DNA of 8,299 bases from positions 1 through 8,299 of the forward strand of contig NFUO01000380.1 in assembly GCA_002197545.1 (NCBI GenBank). The letters run 5' to 3'. Below the pieces are notes generated by a model. The model was not told where the DNA came from. It saw only the letters and a program-made list of their open reading frames with translations, and did not search any database. A program made the translations under genes and the position numbers. Below, one piece after another: positions 1 through 6,536 of this stretch. Position 1 is the stretch's first letter. Each line of letters opens with the position of its first letter. The DNA comes from Acidobacteria subdivision 2 bacterium RH1 MAG20. GTDB taxonomy: Bacteria; Acidobacteriota; Terriglobia; Terriglobales; Acidobacteriaceae.

Positions 1-473
1 GCATCGTGAGTATTCGCAACCGCAACCCAGTCCTTAACCACGGCAATGTATCTTGCCTTTGGCGCATCTGCCGACAGATCGGAGAATGCGCTATCCGTCC
101 CAATGACGTATGACTGCATGGGATCGTAGAAATTGGTGGCGATGATCCTTTGGCCATACATGGCCATATTCCAGGTCGCATCCGCCGATGTCGTATACCC
201 TCCCGACTTACTGATATCTGTCGGGCTGGAAGAGGAAACCGTCAACCGATAGAGCTTGGAGGAATCGCCGGCAAACACATTCGCGTTTCCGTCCGCATCC
301 TGCCCGAAGAACGCTCCTTGACAGCGATTATCCAATGCGCTCGAAAACGTATTGAGACCCGGCATTGGCCCATAGGACTTCTCTGTGATCGGCAACACAT
401 TCAGGACGTAGCTCGATCCCGGATTGTTGAAGTCCGGCTGATCCGGGAGCCATTCACCGACTGGGACGAACAT
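1..473 (-). CDS. Phage structural protein, probable tail/DNA-stabilisation type, N-terminal part
   Basis: Partial gene, open from an ATG at 473 to the left edge: 157 complete codons plus two bases. I translated it by hand from the minus strand and met no stop. The start overlaps the stop of the adaptor gene as TGATG, and there is no clear Shine-Dalgarno sequence, so translational coupling is likely. The N-terminus (MFVPVGEWLPDQ) is followed by NNPGSSYVLNVLPIT, YGPMPGLNTFSSAL and then CQGAFFGQDADGNANVFAGD with KLYRLT. This is a repetitive, beta-rich pattern of alternating short strands and Gly/Asp turns, with no signal peptide. I associate this opening with large podovirus virion proteins encoded just after the connector genes, sometimes labelled tail or packaged-DNA stabilisation proteins. 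That assignment is from memory of the family and from gene position. A beta-propeller fold is inference. The exact role in the tail or head closure is uncertain. Confidence 0.75.
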   Translation of the reverse strand, partial: MFVPVGEWLPDQPDFNNPGSSYVLNVLPITEKSYGPMPGLNTFSSALDNRCQGAFFGQDADGNANVFAGDSSKLYRLTVSSSSPTDISKSGGYTTSADATWNMAMYGQRIIATNFYDPMQSYVIGTDSAFSDLSADAPKARYIAVVKDWVAVANTHD

Positions 474-1138
474 CAGGGATTACCAGTCCGAGAACGCATC
501 TGCAACGGACCACCAGAATGTTGCGCGTCCTCATCCTGCGCCTGGAGCGAATTCACGAGCCCCGTATACGCCGCCTGCCAAAGCTGAGCATTCTGATCGT
601 CGCCAATGTAAGGTGCGGCCTGGAGCAATGACCCATAGAGATAAAGGCCCGGAACATTCGTCAGTATCCAATTCGTTGTGTTCGAATCGGAAAGAGCTGG
701 TACCTTGGCGTAGTACCAATAGTAGAGGTTATAGGCACTATCCGGCGTTGGCGACAAAACGAGGTTCGTGCTCTTGATCGTGTAGAACCGAGGCTTTTCG
801 GTGGTTCCTTCGGTCCACATCTCATAGACCTGAGACGGACTTGAATATCTCAATGGCTGCGTAGGGCTTCCATCAAGATAAGGCTCGCCACGCATGGCCA
901 GATAGTCAGAAGGCAATGCAACAGTGTTCGTCCCAGACGTTGTAGTAGTGGAAATCTTCGTTTCCATCGCCGCAACCCGAAGCGGCGCGCAGTAAGTGGG
1001 ATCTCCAGGCTTGCCGAATCCATACGCCATCACGGCTTCGGATAATGCGATGAAATCTACGATCCTGGATGTGAGATCAGAGCGGACGAGCCAGTCAGCC
1101 AATGCCGACTGAAGATCGGAATAGTTTGCGAGGCTCAT
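473..1138 (-). CDS. Phage adaptor / head-tail connector protein (SU10-adaptor-like)
   Basis: Encodes 221 aa. The N-terminal third is helical (MSLANYSDLQSALADWLVRS, then SRIVDFIALSEAVM), followed by a polar, strand-rich middle (residues ~60-150) containing the ALPSDYLAMRG segment and LRYSSPSQVYEMW. A C-terminal helical part follows (~165-205, VPGLYLYGSLLQAAPYIGDD). This architecture matches the small adaptor proteins of podoviruses that form a ring under the portal and link it to the tail. The closest family I recall is the phage SU10 adaptor, which fits the SU10-like portal and capsid in the same operon. The ATG at 1138 overlaps the previous stop as ATGA, and a weak GGA-type ribosome site lies about 7 bases upstream. 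The stop overlaps the next start as TGATG. The family call is by motif memory and context; ring assembly is inferred. Confidence 0.8.
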   Translation of the reverse strand: MSLANYSDLQSALADWLVRSDLTSRIVDFIALSEAVMAYGFGKPGDPTYCAPLRVAAMETKISTTTTSGTNTVALPSDYLAMRGEPYLDGSPTQPLRYSSPSQVYEMWTEGTTEKPRFYTIKSTNLVLSPTPDSAYNLYYWYYAKVPALSDSNTTNWILTNVPGLYLYGSLLQAAPYIGDDQNAQLWQAAYTGLVNSLQAQDEDAQHSGGPLQMRSRTGNP

Positions 1139-1449
1139 ATCTTATCCGCTGTCGTACGGAAGAACTTTAACGCGGGGTCGTTCAAAAGGCGTTTAAGCAA
1201 ATCCTCGTTACCCTTTTCAAGAGGGTCCGCACCGTGCGCCTTCTTCCAGATCTCGATGACAGACAGCGGGATTGAGGCGACCTTCTGCCACTCCCTTGAT
1301 TGTGAATAGCCGTCCGAATGGGCCTGAAGATATTTGTTGCGCTCGATGACGGATTCCACGTCCGAAACTTGCTGAATCGCGGCGGTCCCTGTGGCTTCGT
1401 CGTAATGCAGGTACTCGACGATGCCACCGTACTGATCGAGTAGCCTCAT
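1135..1449 (-). CDS. Conserved-type small phage protein between decoration and adaptor genes
   Basis: Encodes 104 aa, apparently soluble, with no membrane segment or signal peptide. The first third is acidic and probably strand-forming (RLLDQYGGIVEYLHYDEATG, then TAAIQQVSDVESV). A helical stretch follows, with YLQAHSDGYSQSREWQKVAS, IPLSVIEIWKKAHGADPL and a C-terminal LLKRLLNDPALKFFRT. I recognise this layout, especially the 'xVASIPLxVIExW' and 'RLLNDPxxxFxRT' segments, as a recurrent hypothetical protein near capsid and connector genes of tailed phages. I know of no established function. Its ATG overlaps the upstream stop as ATGA, with a GAGG only one base from the ATG (poor spacing), so it is probably translated by coupling. 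Its stop likewise overlaps the adaptor start. A role in head completion or assembly is inferred from position only. Confidence 0.75.
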   Translation of the reverse strand: MRLLDQYGGIVEYLHYDEATGTAAIQQVSDVESVIERNKYLQAHSDGYSQSREWQKVASIPLSVIEIWKKAHGADPLEKGNEDLLKRLLNDPALKFFRTTADKI

Positions 1450-1745
1450 GCCTCGATAGGCACCACGTTGAGAGTCCCAGCGGCGGAGTCGTAGATGTAC
1501 GCGAGGAAGTCAAAGCCTCTCACGTTCAAGATCACAGACTCATAGGGGGTCACCATGACATCGGTATTCGCTGCTGTGCCGGAGTTGGTCGTTACAGGCT
1601 TGACGTAACACGTCGCCGTCGCGGAACAGCGGACATAACGCGCATTCGTGCCGTCCGCCATCGTGGGCATCGCCACGTTGGCAGAGCTGGAAGCCGTCGT
1701 GACCTTCTTGCCGGTCCCGTTGACCGAAATCGCGTCGAATTTCAT
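1446..1745 (-). CDS. Small beta-rich virion protein, possible capsid decoration
   Basis: Encodes 99 aa. It is rich in Thr, Ser, Val and Ala, with few charged residues. Alternating hydrophobic strands are apparent: KKVTTASSSANVAMP, YVRCSATATCYVKPVT, DVMVTPYESVILNVRGFDFL and AYIYDSAAGTLNVVPIEA. There are two cysteines, in CSATATC. No signal peptide or membrane helix is seen. Such short all-beta proteins following the capsid gene are often outer capsid decoration or head-fibre components; here this is inference from composition and gene order. The ATG at 1745 shares one base with the upstream TAA (TAATG), and no good Shine-Dalgarno sequence precedes it, so translation probably depends on ribosomes finishing the upstream gene. 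The stop overlaps the next start as ATGA. Confidence 0.75.
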   Translation of the reverse strand: MKFDAISVNGTGKKVTTASSSANVAMPTMADGTNARYVRCSATATCYVKPVTTNSGTAANTDVMVTPYESVILNVRGFDFLAYIYDSAAGTLNVVPIEA

Positions 1746-2170
1746 TACTTCGGCGCCAAGGTCACAGTCGCCACGCCCGTCGCAGCCGTCAGGGTGCCGG
1801 CGAAGATGAGACCCAACGCATCTCCGGCCGCAAGATCGAGATCGCTCGAAGTCGTACTAAGCGTCAAGACCTGCTCGGTGGCATCCGTGCCCTTGAGGTT
1901 CGCGGTTCCGGAATGCAGGGCAGTCCCAGAGGCTACAGCCGTCCCATCCGGGACTTTCGCGACCTCCACAGTGACCGCGCTGGAATCGGTGCCCTTGACC
2001 TCGACACGGACACGAACGTCTTTGACCCGCATCGCCCTCGAAGCAACGAAGAAGACCTTGCTAACGCTGGACGCGTTGTATTCCGATGAAACGGGAATAA
2101 AGGCCCCATCGTCCTCATCCGTCCCCTGAATACCCAAAGATCCGTCATCGTTCTGCTTGATATTCGGCAT
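1745..2170 (-). CDS. Beta-rich virion protein, probable decoration/head protein
   Basis: Encodes 141 aa, first gene after the capsid terminator. The N-terminal ~30 residues are polar and acidic (MPNIKQNDDGSLGIQGTDED). A regular beta-sandwich-like body follows: KVFFVASRAMRVKDVRVRVE, then SSAVTVEVAKVPDGTAVASG, TALHSGTANLKG, QVLTLSTTSSDLDLAAGD and LGLIFAGTLTAATGVATVTL. The 'GTAxASGTALHSGxxNLKGT' and 'LxLAAGDALGLxFxGTLTAA' segments are a pattern I recall from phage structural proteins encoded next to capsid genes. No enzyme motif is present. It has its own good ribosome site, GGAG at 2181-2178, 7 bases from the ATG. It probably leads a coupled sub-operon with the next three or four genes. Location on the capsid exterior is inferred; a head-fibre protein is the main alternative. 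Confidence 0.78.
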   Translation of the reverse strand: MPNIKQNDDGSLGIQGTDEDDGAFIPVSSEYNASSVSKVFFVASRAMRVKDVRVRVEVKGTDSSAVTVEVAKVPDGTAVASGTALHSGTANLKGTDATEQVLTLSTTSSDLDLAAGDALGLIFAGTLTAATGVATVTLAPK

Positions 2171-2177
2171 TTCTGTT

Positions 2178-2181
2178 CTCC
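2178..2181 (-). promoter_or_regulatory. Ribosome binding site abutting the terminator T-tract
   Basis: GGAG on the minus strand, 7 bases before the ATG at 2170. It directly follows the terminator's T-tract (2190-2182) with no spacer. A read-through transcript would therefore carry a hairpin close to the ribosome site, though the stem itself does not cover it. This site confirms the start chosen for the 141-aa gene. Confidence 0.7.
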
Positions 2182-2210
2182 AAAAGAAAAGGGCGCCGAA
2201 GCGCCCTTCT
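2182..2210 (-). terminator. Intrinsic terminator after the major capsid gene
   Basis: Read on the minus strand, AAGGGCGC (2208-2201), loop TTCG and GCGCCCTT (2196-2189) form a perfect 8-bp stem closed by a stable UUCG tetraloop. The T-rich run TTTTCTTTT (2190-2182) overlaps the foot of the stem. This is a textbook rho-independent terminator pointing with the operon, 22 bases after the capsid stop. It lies inside the operon rather than at its end, so partial termination is the likely purpose. Confidence 0.88.
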
Positions 2211-2231
2211 TAAGCTGTTACTGCTTGGTTA

Positions 2232-3170
2232 TCAGGAGGTCGTCAGATCCGCAACGAGAGCAGAACCGGCCTCGTTACGCGCCTCAAGCGTGTACTCGGA
2301 CAGGACCATGCCCTTTTCCGAGTCGCCGGTCTTCGCGAGGTCGATGGTACGCATCGGGCGAAGATAAGCCACGGCCCACAGATCGGAAGTCAGGATGTGA
2401 CAGTCCCGATCACGGCTGAAGCGGTTAGCGACAACCTTGTGCGTACCAAAGTCGGACCGGTAAATGTCCACCGTTGCCACACGCTCAGCCTTCTCGGCGT
2501 CGATCATGGGGGTCGCGTTACCGGTGAACCCGGAAATGACCGTCTTGTTGAACGGCCCGACCATAATCATGTCGGGATCGCCACCCTCGGTCCACGCATC
2601 CTGAAGACCCGTCTTGAGCAGACTTTCCGTAAGGGCGCGCTGCGTCCCATCCGTGGCAGCCGCCGTAGGCGAACCTGCCGAGCCACCCGAACCGAACTGT
2701 GTGTTGGTCGTATACCAAGCCGTCAACGAACGAAGCTGACGGGCGGTCGTGGAGTTACCAGCAGCCGACGCCTGATTGGTCGTCAGCACGTACTCCATGT
2801 CGCGCTTCAGCTCCTTCGAACGCTTGGTGAGCTGGTAGACGATTTCTCGGTTGCGACCGGCCTTCTTCACCGTGTCCTGCGTACCAGACACCGACACATT
2901 CTTGTAGCTGATCTGGCAGGTGTTGTTGATACGCGAGGTCGCGGTAACGGCGGTAAAGCTCGTGATGTCATCGCCTTCCAATTGCGCATTGGCAGCAGCC
3001 GCGGCAAGACTGTCGGTCTGCCATTCATGCTTTACAGCGGTCGCTTTCGTCTTCGCGGCCCGCGCCATGAACGGCGTGTCGGTCGGGCTGATATCGTAAA
3101 TCATGTCGATGAGGTCTTCACGATTGCCGATGGCGGAGAACGTGAGGAACTCGTTTGTAAGAATGGCCAT
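2232..3170 (-). CDS. Major capsid protein, HK97-fold (SU10/DUF5309-like)
   Basis: Encodes 312 aa, the shell subunit of the phage head. The N-terminus (MAILTNEFLTFSAIGNREDL, then IDMIYDISPTDTPFMARAAK) is characteristic of the SU10 major-capsid family (formerly DUF5309), with the 'ISPTDTPF' segment. Further family-like elements are HEWQTDSLAAA (48-58), a long-helix region around NREIVYQLTKRSKELKRDMEY (107-127, spine-helix-like), a Gly/Ser-rich loop (160-170), and the body DMIMVGPFNKTVISGF (200-215). The end is IYRSDFGTHKVVANRFSRDR (236-255) and EYTLEARNEAG (292-302). The ATG follows the scaffold stop directly (TAAATG), with GGAG at 3182-3179, 8 bases away. A strong terminator follows, as expected for the most highly expressed virion gene. 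No protease gene or separate N-terminal delta domain is visible; the separate scaffold gene fills that role. Family assignment is by remembered motifs, strongly supported by context. Confidence 0.92.
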   Translation of the reverse strand: MAILTNEFLTFSAIGNREDLIDMIYDISPTDTPFMARAAKTKATAVKHEWQTDSLAAAAANAQLEGDDITSFTAVTATSRINNTCQISYKNVSVSGTQDTVKKAGRNREIVYQLTKRSKELKRDMEYVLTTNQASAAGNSTTARQLRSLTAWYTTNTQFGSGGSAGSPTAAATDGTQRALTESLLKTGLQDAWTEGGDPDMIMVGPFNKTVISGFTGNATPMIDAEKAERVATVDIYRSDFGTHKVVANRFSRDRDCHILTSDLWAVAYLRPMRTIDLAKTGDSEKGMVLSEYTLEARNEAGSALVADLTTS

Positions 3171-4100
3171 TTAATTGTCTCCAACGATACTCAAGATCGC
3201 GTCAACCTTGTCGTCGATGCGACCTGAATGTGCTTTCTTCCTGAGAGCGGCCATATTCGGATTAGGTCTGGACTGGGTAGCGGCATTCGGTGTCTGCACC
3301 TTCTGGGGAAGTGGCGCAGCTTTCTTCTGCGGGATTCCCTTCTGCGCTGCCTTCATGGCGCGATACATTGCCGCCTCACGAGCCACGATAAATGCTCGAT
3401 GATCGGAAACGGCGTTGATCTCGTCCTTGGTATACCCCAAGCCTTCGAGGTACTGGGTGATCTGCGAAACGACTTTAGGTCGTTCAGACTCACTCCCCCA
3501 CTCCGGCATCTTCTCCACGAGCCGTTGATGCTCGGTGGACAAGAGGGCCTGCTGGTGCTGCGCCGCGACCTGATTGCGCTGCTGTTCGAGGTAGGCAAGT
3601 TGTCCTTGTCGGGCCTGCACCTCGGCGAGCTTCTGCACATAGGCCGTTGGATCTTCCTTCGACAGCTTGATCCAGTCGGTTTGTGCCGCTTCGGCTAGCA
3701 CCGGGTCCATGGTTCGCATCATCTCGATGGTGCGATTAAGACCCTCCAGATACTTCGCTCTCTCCTGCGCTGCCGCCTGCTTCTCGGACTCCGCTTGGCG
3801 CCGTATCTCGGCAGCCTCAGCGGTCTTAAGCGTGTAATCCTGGGTTGCGGAGTAGCCTTTCAACAGCTCGTCGAGGGGAACTTGCACCTCTTCCCCGCGC
3901 ACCTTGACGGTGTAAAGCGGTTGCTCGGTTTCCTGCTCTTCAGGGTTGTCCGGATTATCAGGTTTAGCGTCTTCCGTGTTTTGCTCGGGCTCCGTGCCCT
4001 CGGATTCGGTTGCTGGGTCGCCTTGCGGTTCCAGGGTGGCCAAAATCCGCTCATTCAGATCTGCGTCGGTTGCCTCAGGCGTGGCCGCGTCGTCGATCAT
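3171..4100 (-). CDS. Capsid scaffold (head assembly) protein
   Basis: Encodes 309 aa. Scaffolds direct capsid subunits into a procapsid and leave before or during packaging. Residues 1-62 are a disordered, strongly acidic tail (E/D/P/N-rich, e.g. DNPDNPEEQETEQ). A short conserved-looking motif follows at 62-92: YTVKVRGEEVQVPLDELLKG, then YSATQDYTLKT. This motif is common in phage scaffold proteins encoded before SU10-type capsid genes. Residues ~93-195 are almost pure Gln/Ala/Glu/Arg helix, probably coiled coil. The region 255-285 is a Pro/Gln/Lys linker. The last ~28 residues (AALRKKAHSGRIDDKVDAIL) form a basic helix-turn-helix-like tail, a plausible capsid-binding end by analogy with P22 scaffold. 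GAGG at 4109-4106 is 5 bases before the ATG, overlapping the previous gene's end. Position between portal and capsid supports the call. Confidence 0.88.
   Translation of the reverse strand: MIDDAATPEATDADLNERILATLEPQGDPATESEGTEPEQNTEDAKPDNPDNPEEQETEQPLYTVKVRGEEVQVPLDELLKGYSATQDYTLKTAEAAEIRRQAESEKQAAAQERAKYLEGLNRTIEMMRTMDPVLAEAAQTDWIKLSKEDPTAYVQKLAEVQARQGQLAYLEQQRNQVAAQHQQALLSTEHQRLVEKMPEWGSESERPKVVSQITQYLEGLGYTKDEINAVSDHRAFIVAREAAMYRAMKAAQKGIPQKKAAPLPQKVQTPNAATQSRPNPNMAALRKKAHSGRIDDKVDAILSIVGDN
3179..3182 (-). promoter_or_regulatory. Ribosome binding site of the major capsid gene
   Basis: GGAG on the minus strand, 8 bases before the capsid ATG at 3170 and lying inside the last codons of the scaffold gene. 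It is one of the better-spaced ribosome sites in the operon, matching the need for high capsid output. Confidence 0.65.
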
Positions 4101-4102
4101 CG

Positions 4103-4381
4103 TTACCTCATCAAGTTAAAAATCTTTCGTGCCTTTGCTTCCTCGGCAACTTTCGCCGAGGCCAATTTGCCCGTATCGGCAATGCTAACGATGTGCGCTT
4201 TGAGCTTGTCGAGAAGCTTGAGCATCATCCAGATTCGTTCCCTCCCGTCCGTATCGCGTGCCGGGGCATCTTTCCACTGCTTTATGCATTCGGCCTCGAT
4301 CATCTCGAATGCCTCACAAAGCAACGGCTCCTTCAGAAGCCGCTCGGCTTCGTTGCCTCGTCGGATTTCTTCGTCGCTCAT
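4103..4381 (-). CDS. Small helical phage protein between portal and scaffold
   Basis: Encodes 92 aa, almost entirely alpha-helical and highly charged, with no membrane segment. It reads MSDEEIRRGNEAERLLKEPL, then CEAFEMIEAECIKQWKDAPA, RERIWMMLKLLDKLKAHIVS and a Lys/Ala-rich end KLASAKVAEEAKARKIF. I recall similar ~90-100-aa proteins ('RGxxAxxLLxxxxxxEAFxxxExxxxxxWxxxPxxDxxxRExIW') beside portal and scaffold genes in many tailed phages. They are usually annotated as hypothetical. The position suggests an assembly cofactor or internal head protein, but no function can be read from the sequence. The ATG overlaps the portal stop as ATGA, and no Shine-Dalgarno sequence precedes it, so translation is likely coupled to portal. 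This would tie its amount to portal synthesis. Confidence 0.8.
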   Translation of the reverse strand: MSDEEIRRGNEAERLLKEPLLCEAFEMIEAECIKQWKDAPARDTDGRERIWMMLKLLDKLKAHIVSIADTGKLASAKVAEEAKARKIFNLMR

Positions 4382-6321
4382 CGTGTCAACGACTGAAACG
4401 CCGCCAAGTCCTTTTCATGCTGCGCCTTCATGGACTGGACAATGATGTCGGCATTCGCCTTGATCCTGGCGATCTCCTGCTCCGACATCGCTTTTAACTG
4501 AGCCTGTTGGTTCTCCATCAACTGCTTCTGAAGAGCGGCTTGCGTCTTCGGATCGACCGGAGGGGGTCTCGGTGGCATTTGTACGCTGTGAGGATCAGTG
4601 AAGAAGCTATCGACGTTCTTCCTACCCATCGCCTCTACAAGCATCTTGAGGGTGTTGTAGACATTCTCCGGCACGACAAAGGGGCCATTGAGACCACCCT
4701 GCATGCCGACGATTTGCTGCATCACTTGGAGCACCTGCATAGCCTGGGCAAAGTCAGCGCGCTTGTTGCCGGAGCCTAGCCCTACTTCAATGGTGATGTC
4801 GTATTCGTCCGACCATTCACGAGGGTCTATATCGACCCACGAGCCAGCCACCCTCATCTGCACGGCCTCGGTGTGATGCTGGCAGGCCAATGCAAGAATG
4901 CGCCGGAAGGCTCTTTTAACGCCGGTCTCAGCAAACACGCGAGCAATAAGCTCAAGGCGCTGATTGCCGGCGTCCTGAAGCATCGCAACGCCAGTCGCAG
5001 TCTTATTCAGGACATCCGAGTCGAGTCCCTGGTTATACGCAGATCCGATACCTGTGCGCTTGTCTCTGACAGAATCGACATACTCCACCATCTGTAGCGC
5101 ATTGGCAGCGGTGTTCGGAACTACGACGGGCTCTAACATTCCGGGCGCCTTCATTCGGACGATGCCGCCTACCCGAGAGGTCAACAGATCATCGAGGTTG
5201 ACCTGCCCATCCACCACCCCAAGTCTCGGGTTGTTGGACAGATACATGTTGTCGAGCGCCTGTCTCCAGAGCGTGGACTTGATGAGCTGGATGTCTTCTG
5301 TGAAATCCGCCAAGTCCATGCCAAAGAGCTTATGCGGCATCAGGAACGGCGTGAGAGCAGCAAAAGGATGGTCGTCGATCTCCTCGTTGTCCAAGATGGT
5401 GTAGTTATCCACCCCACCCACGGTGATCTTGCGATACTCCGCGATACCATCTCCGTCGTAGTCAACGTGGATGTAACATTCCGTGATCCAGATTTCCCGC
5501 ATCGTCTGGTCAAGGGTGTTTTCATTGCGATACGGGAGCTGGTCTTCCTTGTAAAACCGCTCCAAACGTTCCATGTTGTACTCACCCTCCTCTGATGGAA
5601 GGCTCTTGACGATCTCCGGGTCATAGCCCATCTCAATGAGATCGGTAACGGTCTTACGGACGCGATGGCCGCAAAAATACGAATGATCGAGGTCAACGGC
5701 GCGGTGCTCGACCAGGAATTCTTCGGGAGGAATGGGGACGATGTGAATCCGTCCGGCTTTCTTCGTACGCCTGACCTTCGCGTCGGTTAACGTCACACCT
5801 GAGGCTTCGTCAATCGTCTCCGTGAGATCGACGATCTCGATATCTGGATCAGACTGGAGGATCTGCACCTGAATCGGATCTAGCCCACGGTAATGCTCCG
5901 TCTTCACGGAGGTCTCCGTGTCCCACCAAATCTTAATCACGCCGAGCTTCTGGAGCAGCGCATCCTTGAACCAGTCGTGAAAGATGCGGAATCCCGGATT
6001 CTGTGTGTTCCATACCCAGTTGGCATAATCCGTCGCCTGTTTGGCCTTCTGTTCGTCATCGGGCTTGTTAGGCATGAATCGGACCACATCATCCCCAGAC
6101 GCGAAGATCTTGAGCAGTGCCGGTAAGGCCGCTTCAACGACTTCGGCAACATCCCGCGAGATTACCTGACTCGATCCCGCAACTTCATTGCCGAACGGCT
6201 GGCCGTAGTAATATTCCATGGCTTTGAGCCGATCCTTGGCAATGGCCCCTCCAAAATAACCTAGGCTGTTGGTAATCTTGTCCTGCAAGATCGCCCGCAG
6301 GGTGCCAACATCCATCTTCAC
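4378..6321 (-). CDS. Portal protein (P22/SU10-type)
   Basis: Encodes 647 aa, or 645 if the internal ATG is used. The portal forms the dodecameric ring at one capsid vertex through which TerL pumps DNA and to which the adaptor binds. Recognisable parts are the N-terminal AMEYYYGQPFGNEVAGSSQV (34-53), DVAEVVEAALPALLKIFASG (57-76) and the 'WVWNTQNPGFRIFHDWFKDA' region (~102-121). Others are LGVIKIWWDTE, IPPEEFLVEHRAVDL in the first half, LTPFLMPHKLFGMDLADFTE, and YNQGLDSDVLNKTATGVAML in the crown/stem half. The last ~70 residues hold a Pro-rich hinge (PPRPPPVDP, ~583-591) followed by a Gln/Ala/Lys coiled coil to the end. The motif set and length fit the SU10/P22-like portal class. The start is GTG at 6321 (GTGA overlap, AAGGGA 10 bases upstream) or ATG at 6315. 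Confidence 0.93.
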   Translation of the reverse strand: MKMDVGTLRAILQDKITNSLGYFGGAIAKDRLKAMEYYYGQPFGNEVAGSSQVISRDVAEVVEAALPALLKIFASGDDVVRFMPNKPDDEQKAKQATDYANWVWNTQNPGFRIFHDWFKDALLQKLGVIKIWWDTETSVKTEHYRGLDPIQVQILQSDPDIEIVDLTETIDEASGVTLTDAKVRRTKKAGRIHIVPIPPEEFLVEHRAVDLDHSYFCGHRVRKTVTDLIEMGYDPEIVKSLPSEEGEYNMERLERFYKEDQLPYRNENTLDQTMREIWITECYIHVDYDGDGIAEYRKITVGGVDNYTILDNEEIDDHPFAALTPFLMPHKLFGMDLADFTEDIQLIKSTLWRQALDNMYLSNNPRLGVVDGQVNLDDLLTSRVGGIVRMKAPGMLEPVVVPNTAANALQMVEYVDSVRDKRTGIGSAYNQGLDSDVLNKTATGVAMLQDAGNQRLELIARVFAETGVKRAFRRILALACQHHTEAVQMRVAGSWVDIDPREWSDEYDITIEVGLGSGNKRADFAQAMQVLQVMQQIVGMQGGLNGPFVVPENVYNTLKMLVEAMGRKNVDSFFTDPHSVQMPPRPPPVDPKTQAALQKQLMENQQAQLKAMSEQEIARIKANADIIVQSMKAQHEKDLAAFQSLTR

Positions 6322-6530
6322 GCCGGATAAATCCCTTTAACGAGGACTTCACCTGGGAACGGAGCCACCGTCGCACGAGCAGCCTTTTCCGCTTCCTCGA
6401 CCGTCAAGGCAGGCACGATGACATCCCGTTCCTCGAGGAGATGCCGACCGCGCCTGATTTCCATATGCACCTTCATCTTCCGGACACGCTCAGCTTCAAT
6501 AGGCTTGCGGTTATAGACGCCTTTAGGCAT
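6318..6530 (-). CDS. Small basic phage protein between terminase and portal
   Basis: Encodes 70 aa with a very basic first half (MPKGVYNRKPIEAERVRKMK, then VHMEIRRGRHLLEERD). A short alpha/beta second half follows, with VPALTVEEAEKAARATVAPF and PGEVLVKGIYPA. No recognised domain. The 'PKGVYNRKP' opening resembles the flexible basic ends of small nucleic-acid-binding phage proteins, but that is only resemblance. It has one of the strongest ribosome sites in the window: GAGGAG at 6538-6533, overlapping the terL stop (GTGAGGAG). Its stop overlaps the portal GTG start as GTGA. The gene is real judging by packing, ribosome site and lack of alternatives. The function is unknown; packaging or portal-related is inference from its place. 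Confidence 0.72.
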   Translation of the reverse strand: MPKGVYNRKPIEAERVRKMKVHMEIRRGRHLLEERDVIVPALTVEEAEKAARATVAPFPGEVLVKGIYPA

Positions 6531-6536
6531 GGCTCC

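Noticed and set aside
150..587. 145-aa plus-strand open frame at the left end
   Set aside because: It overlaps the adaptor end and the partial structural gene, which continue without a stop on the minus strand and read as sensible protein. The plus frame is Arg/Cys-rich with no motif.
2397..3227. 276-aa plus-strand open frame opposite the major capsid gene
   Set aside because: It is fully antisense to a clear capsid gene, has Arg/His-rich composition typical of a shadow frame, and no recognisable motif or ribosome site.
3795..4445. 216-aa plus-strand open frame with hydrophobic stretches opposite the scaffold gene
   Set aside because: The Leu/Phe-rich runs arise from the complement of the Gln/Glu/Lys codons of the scaffold helix. 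It spans three real minus-strand genes.
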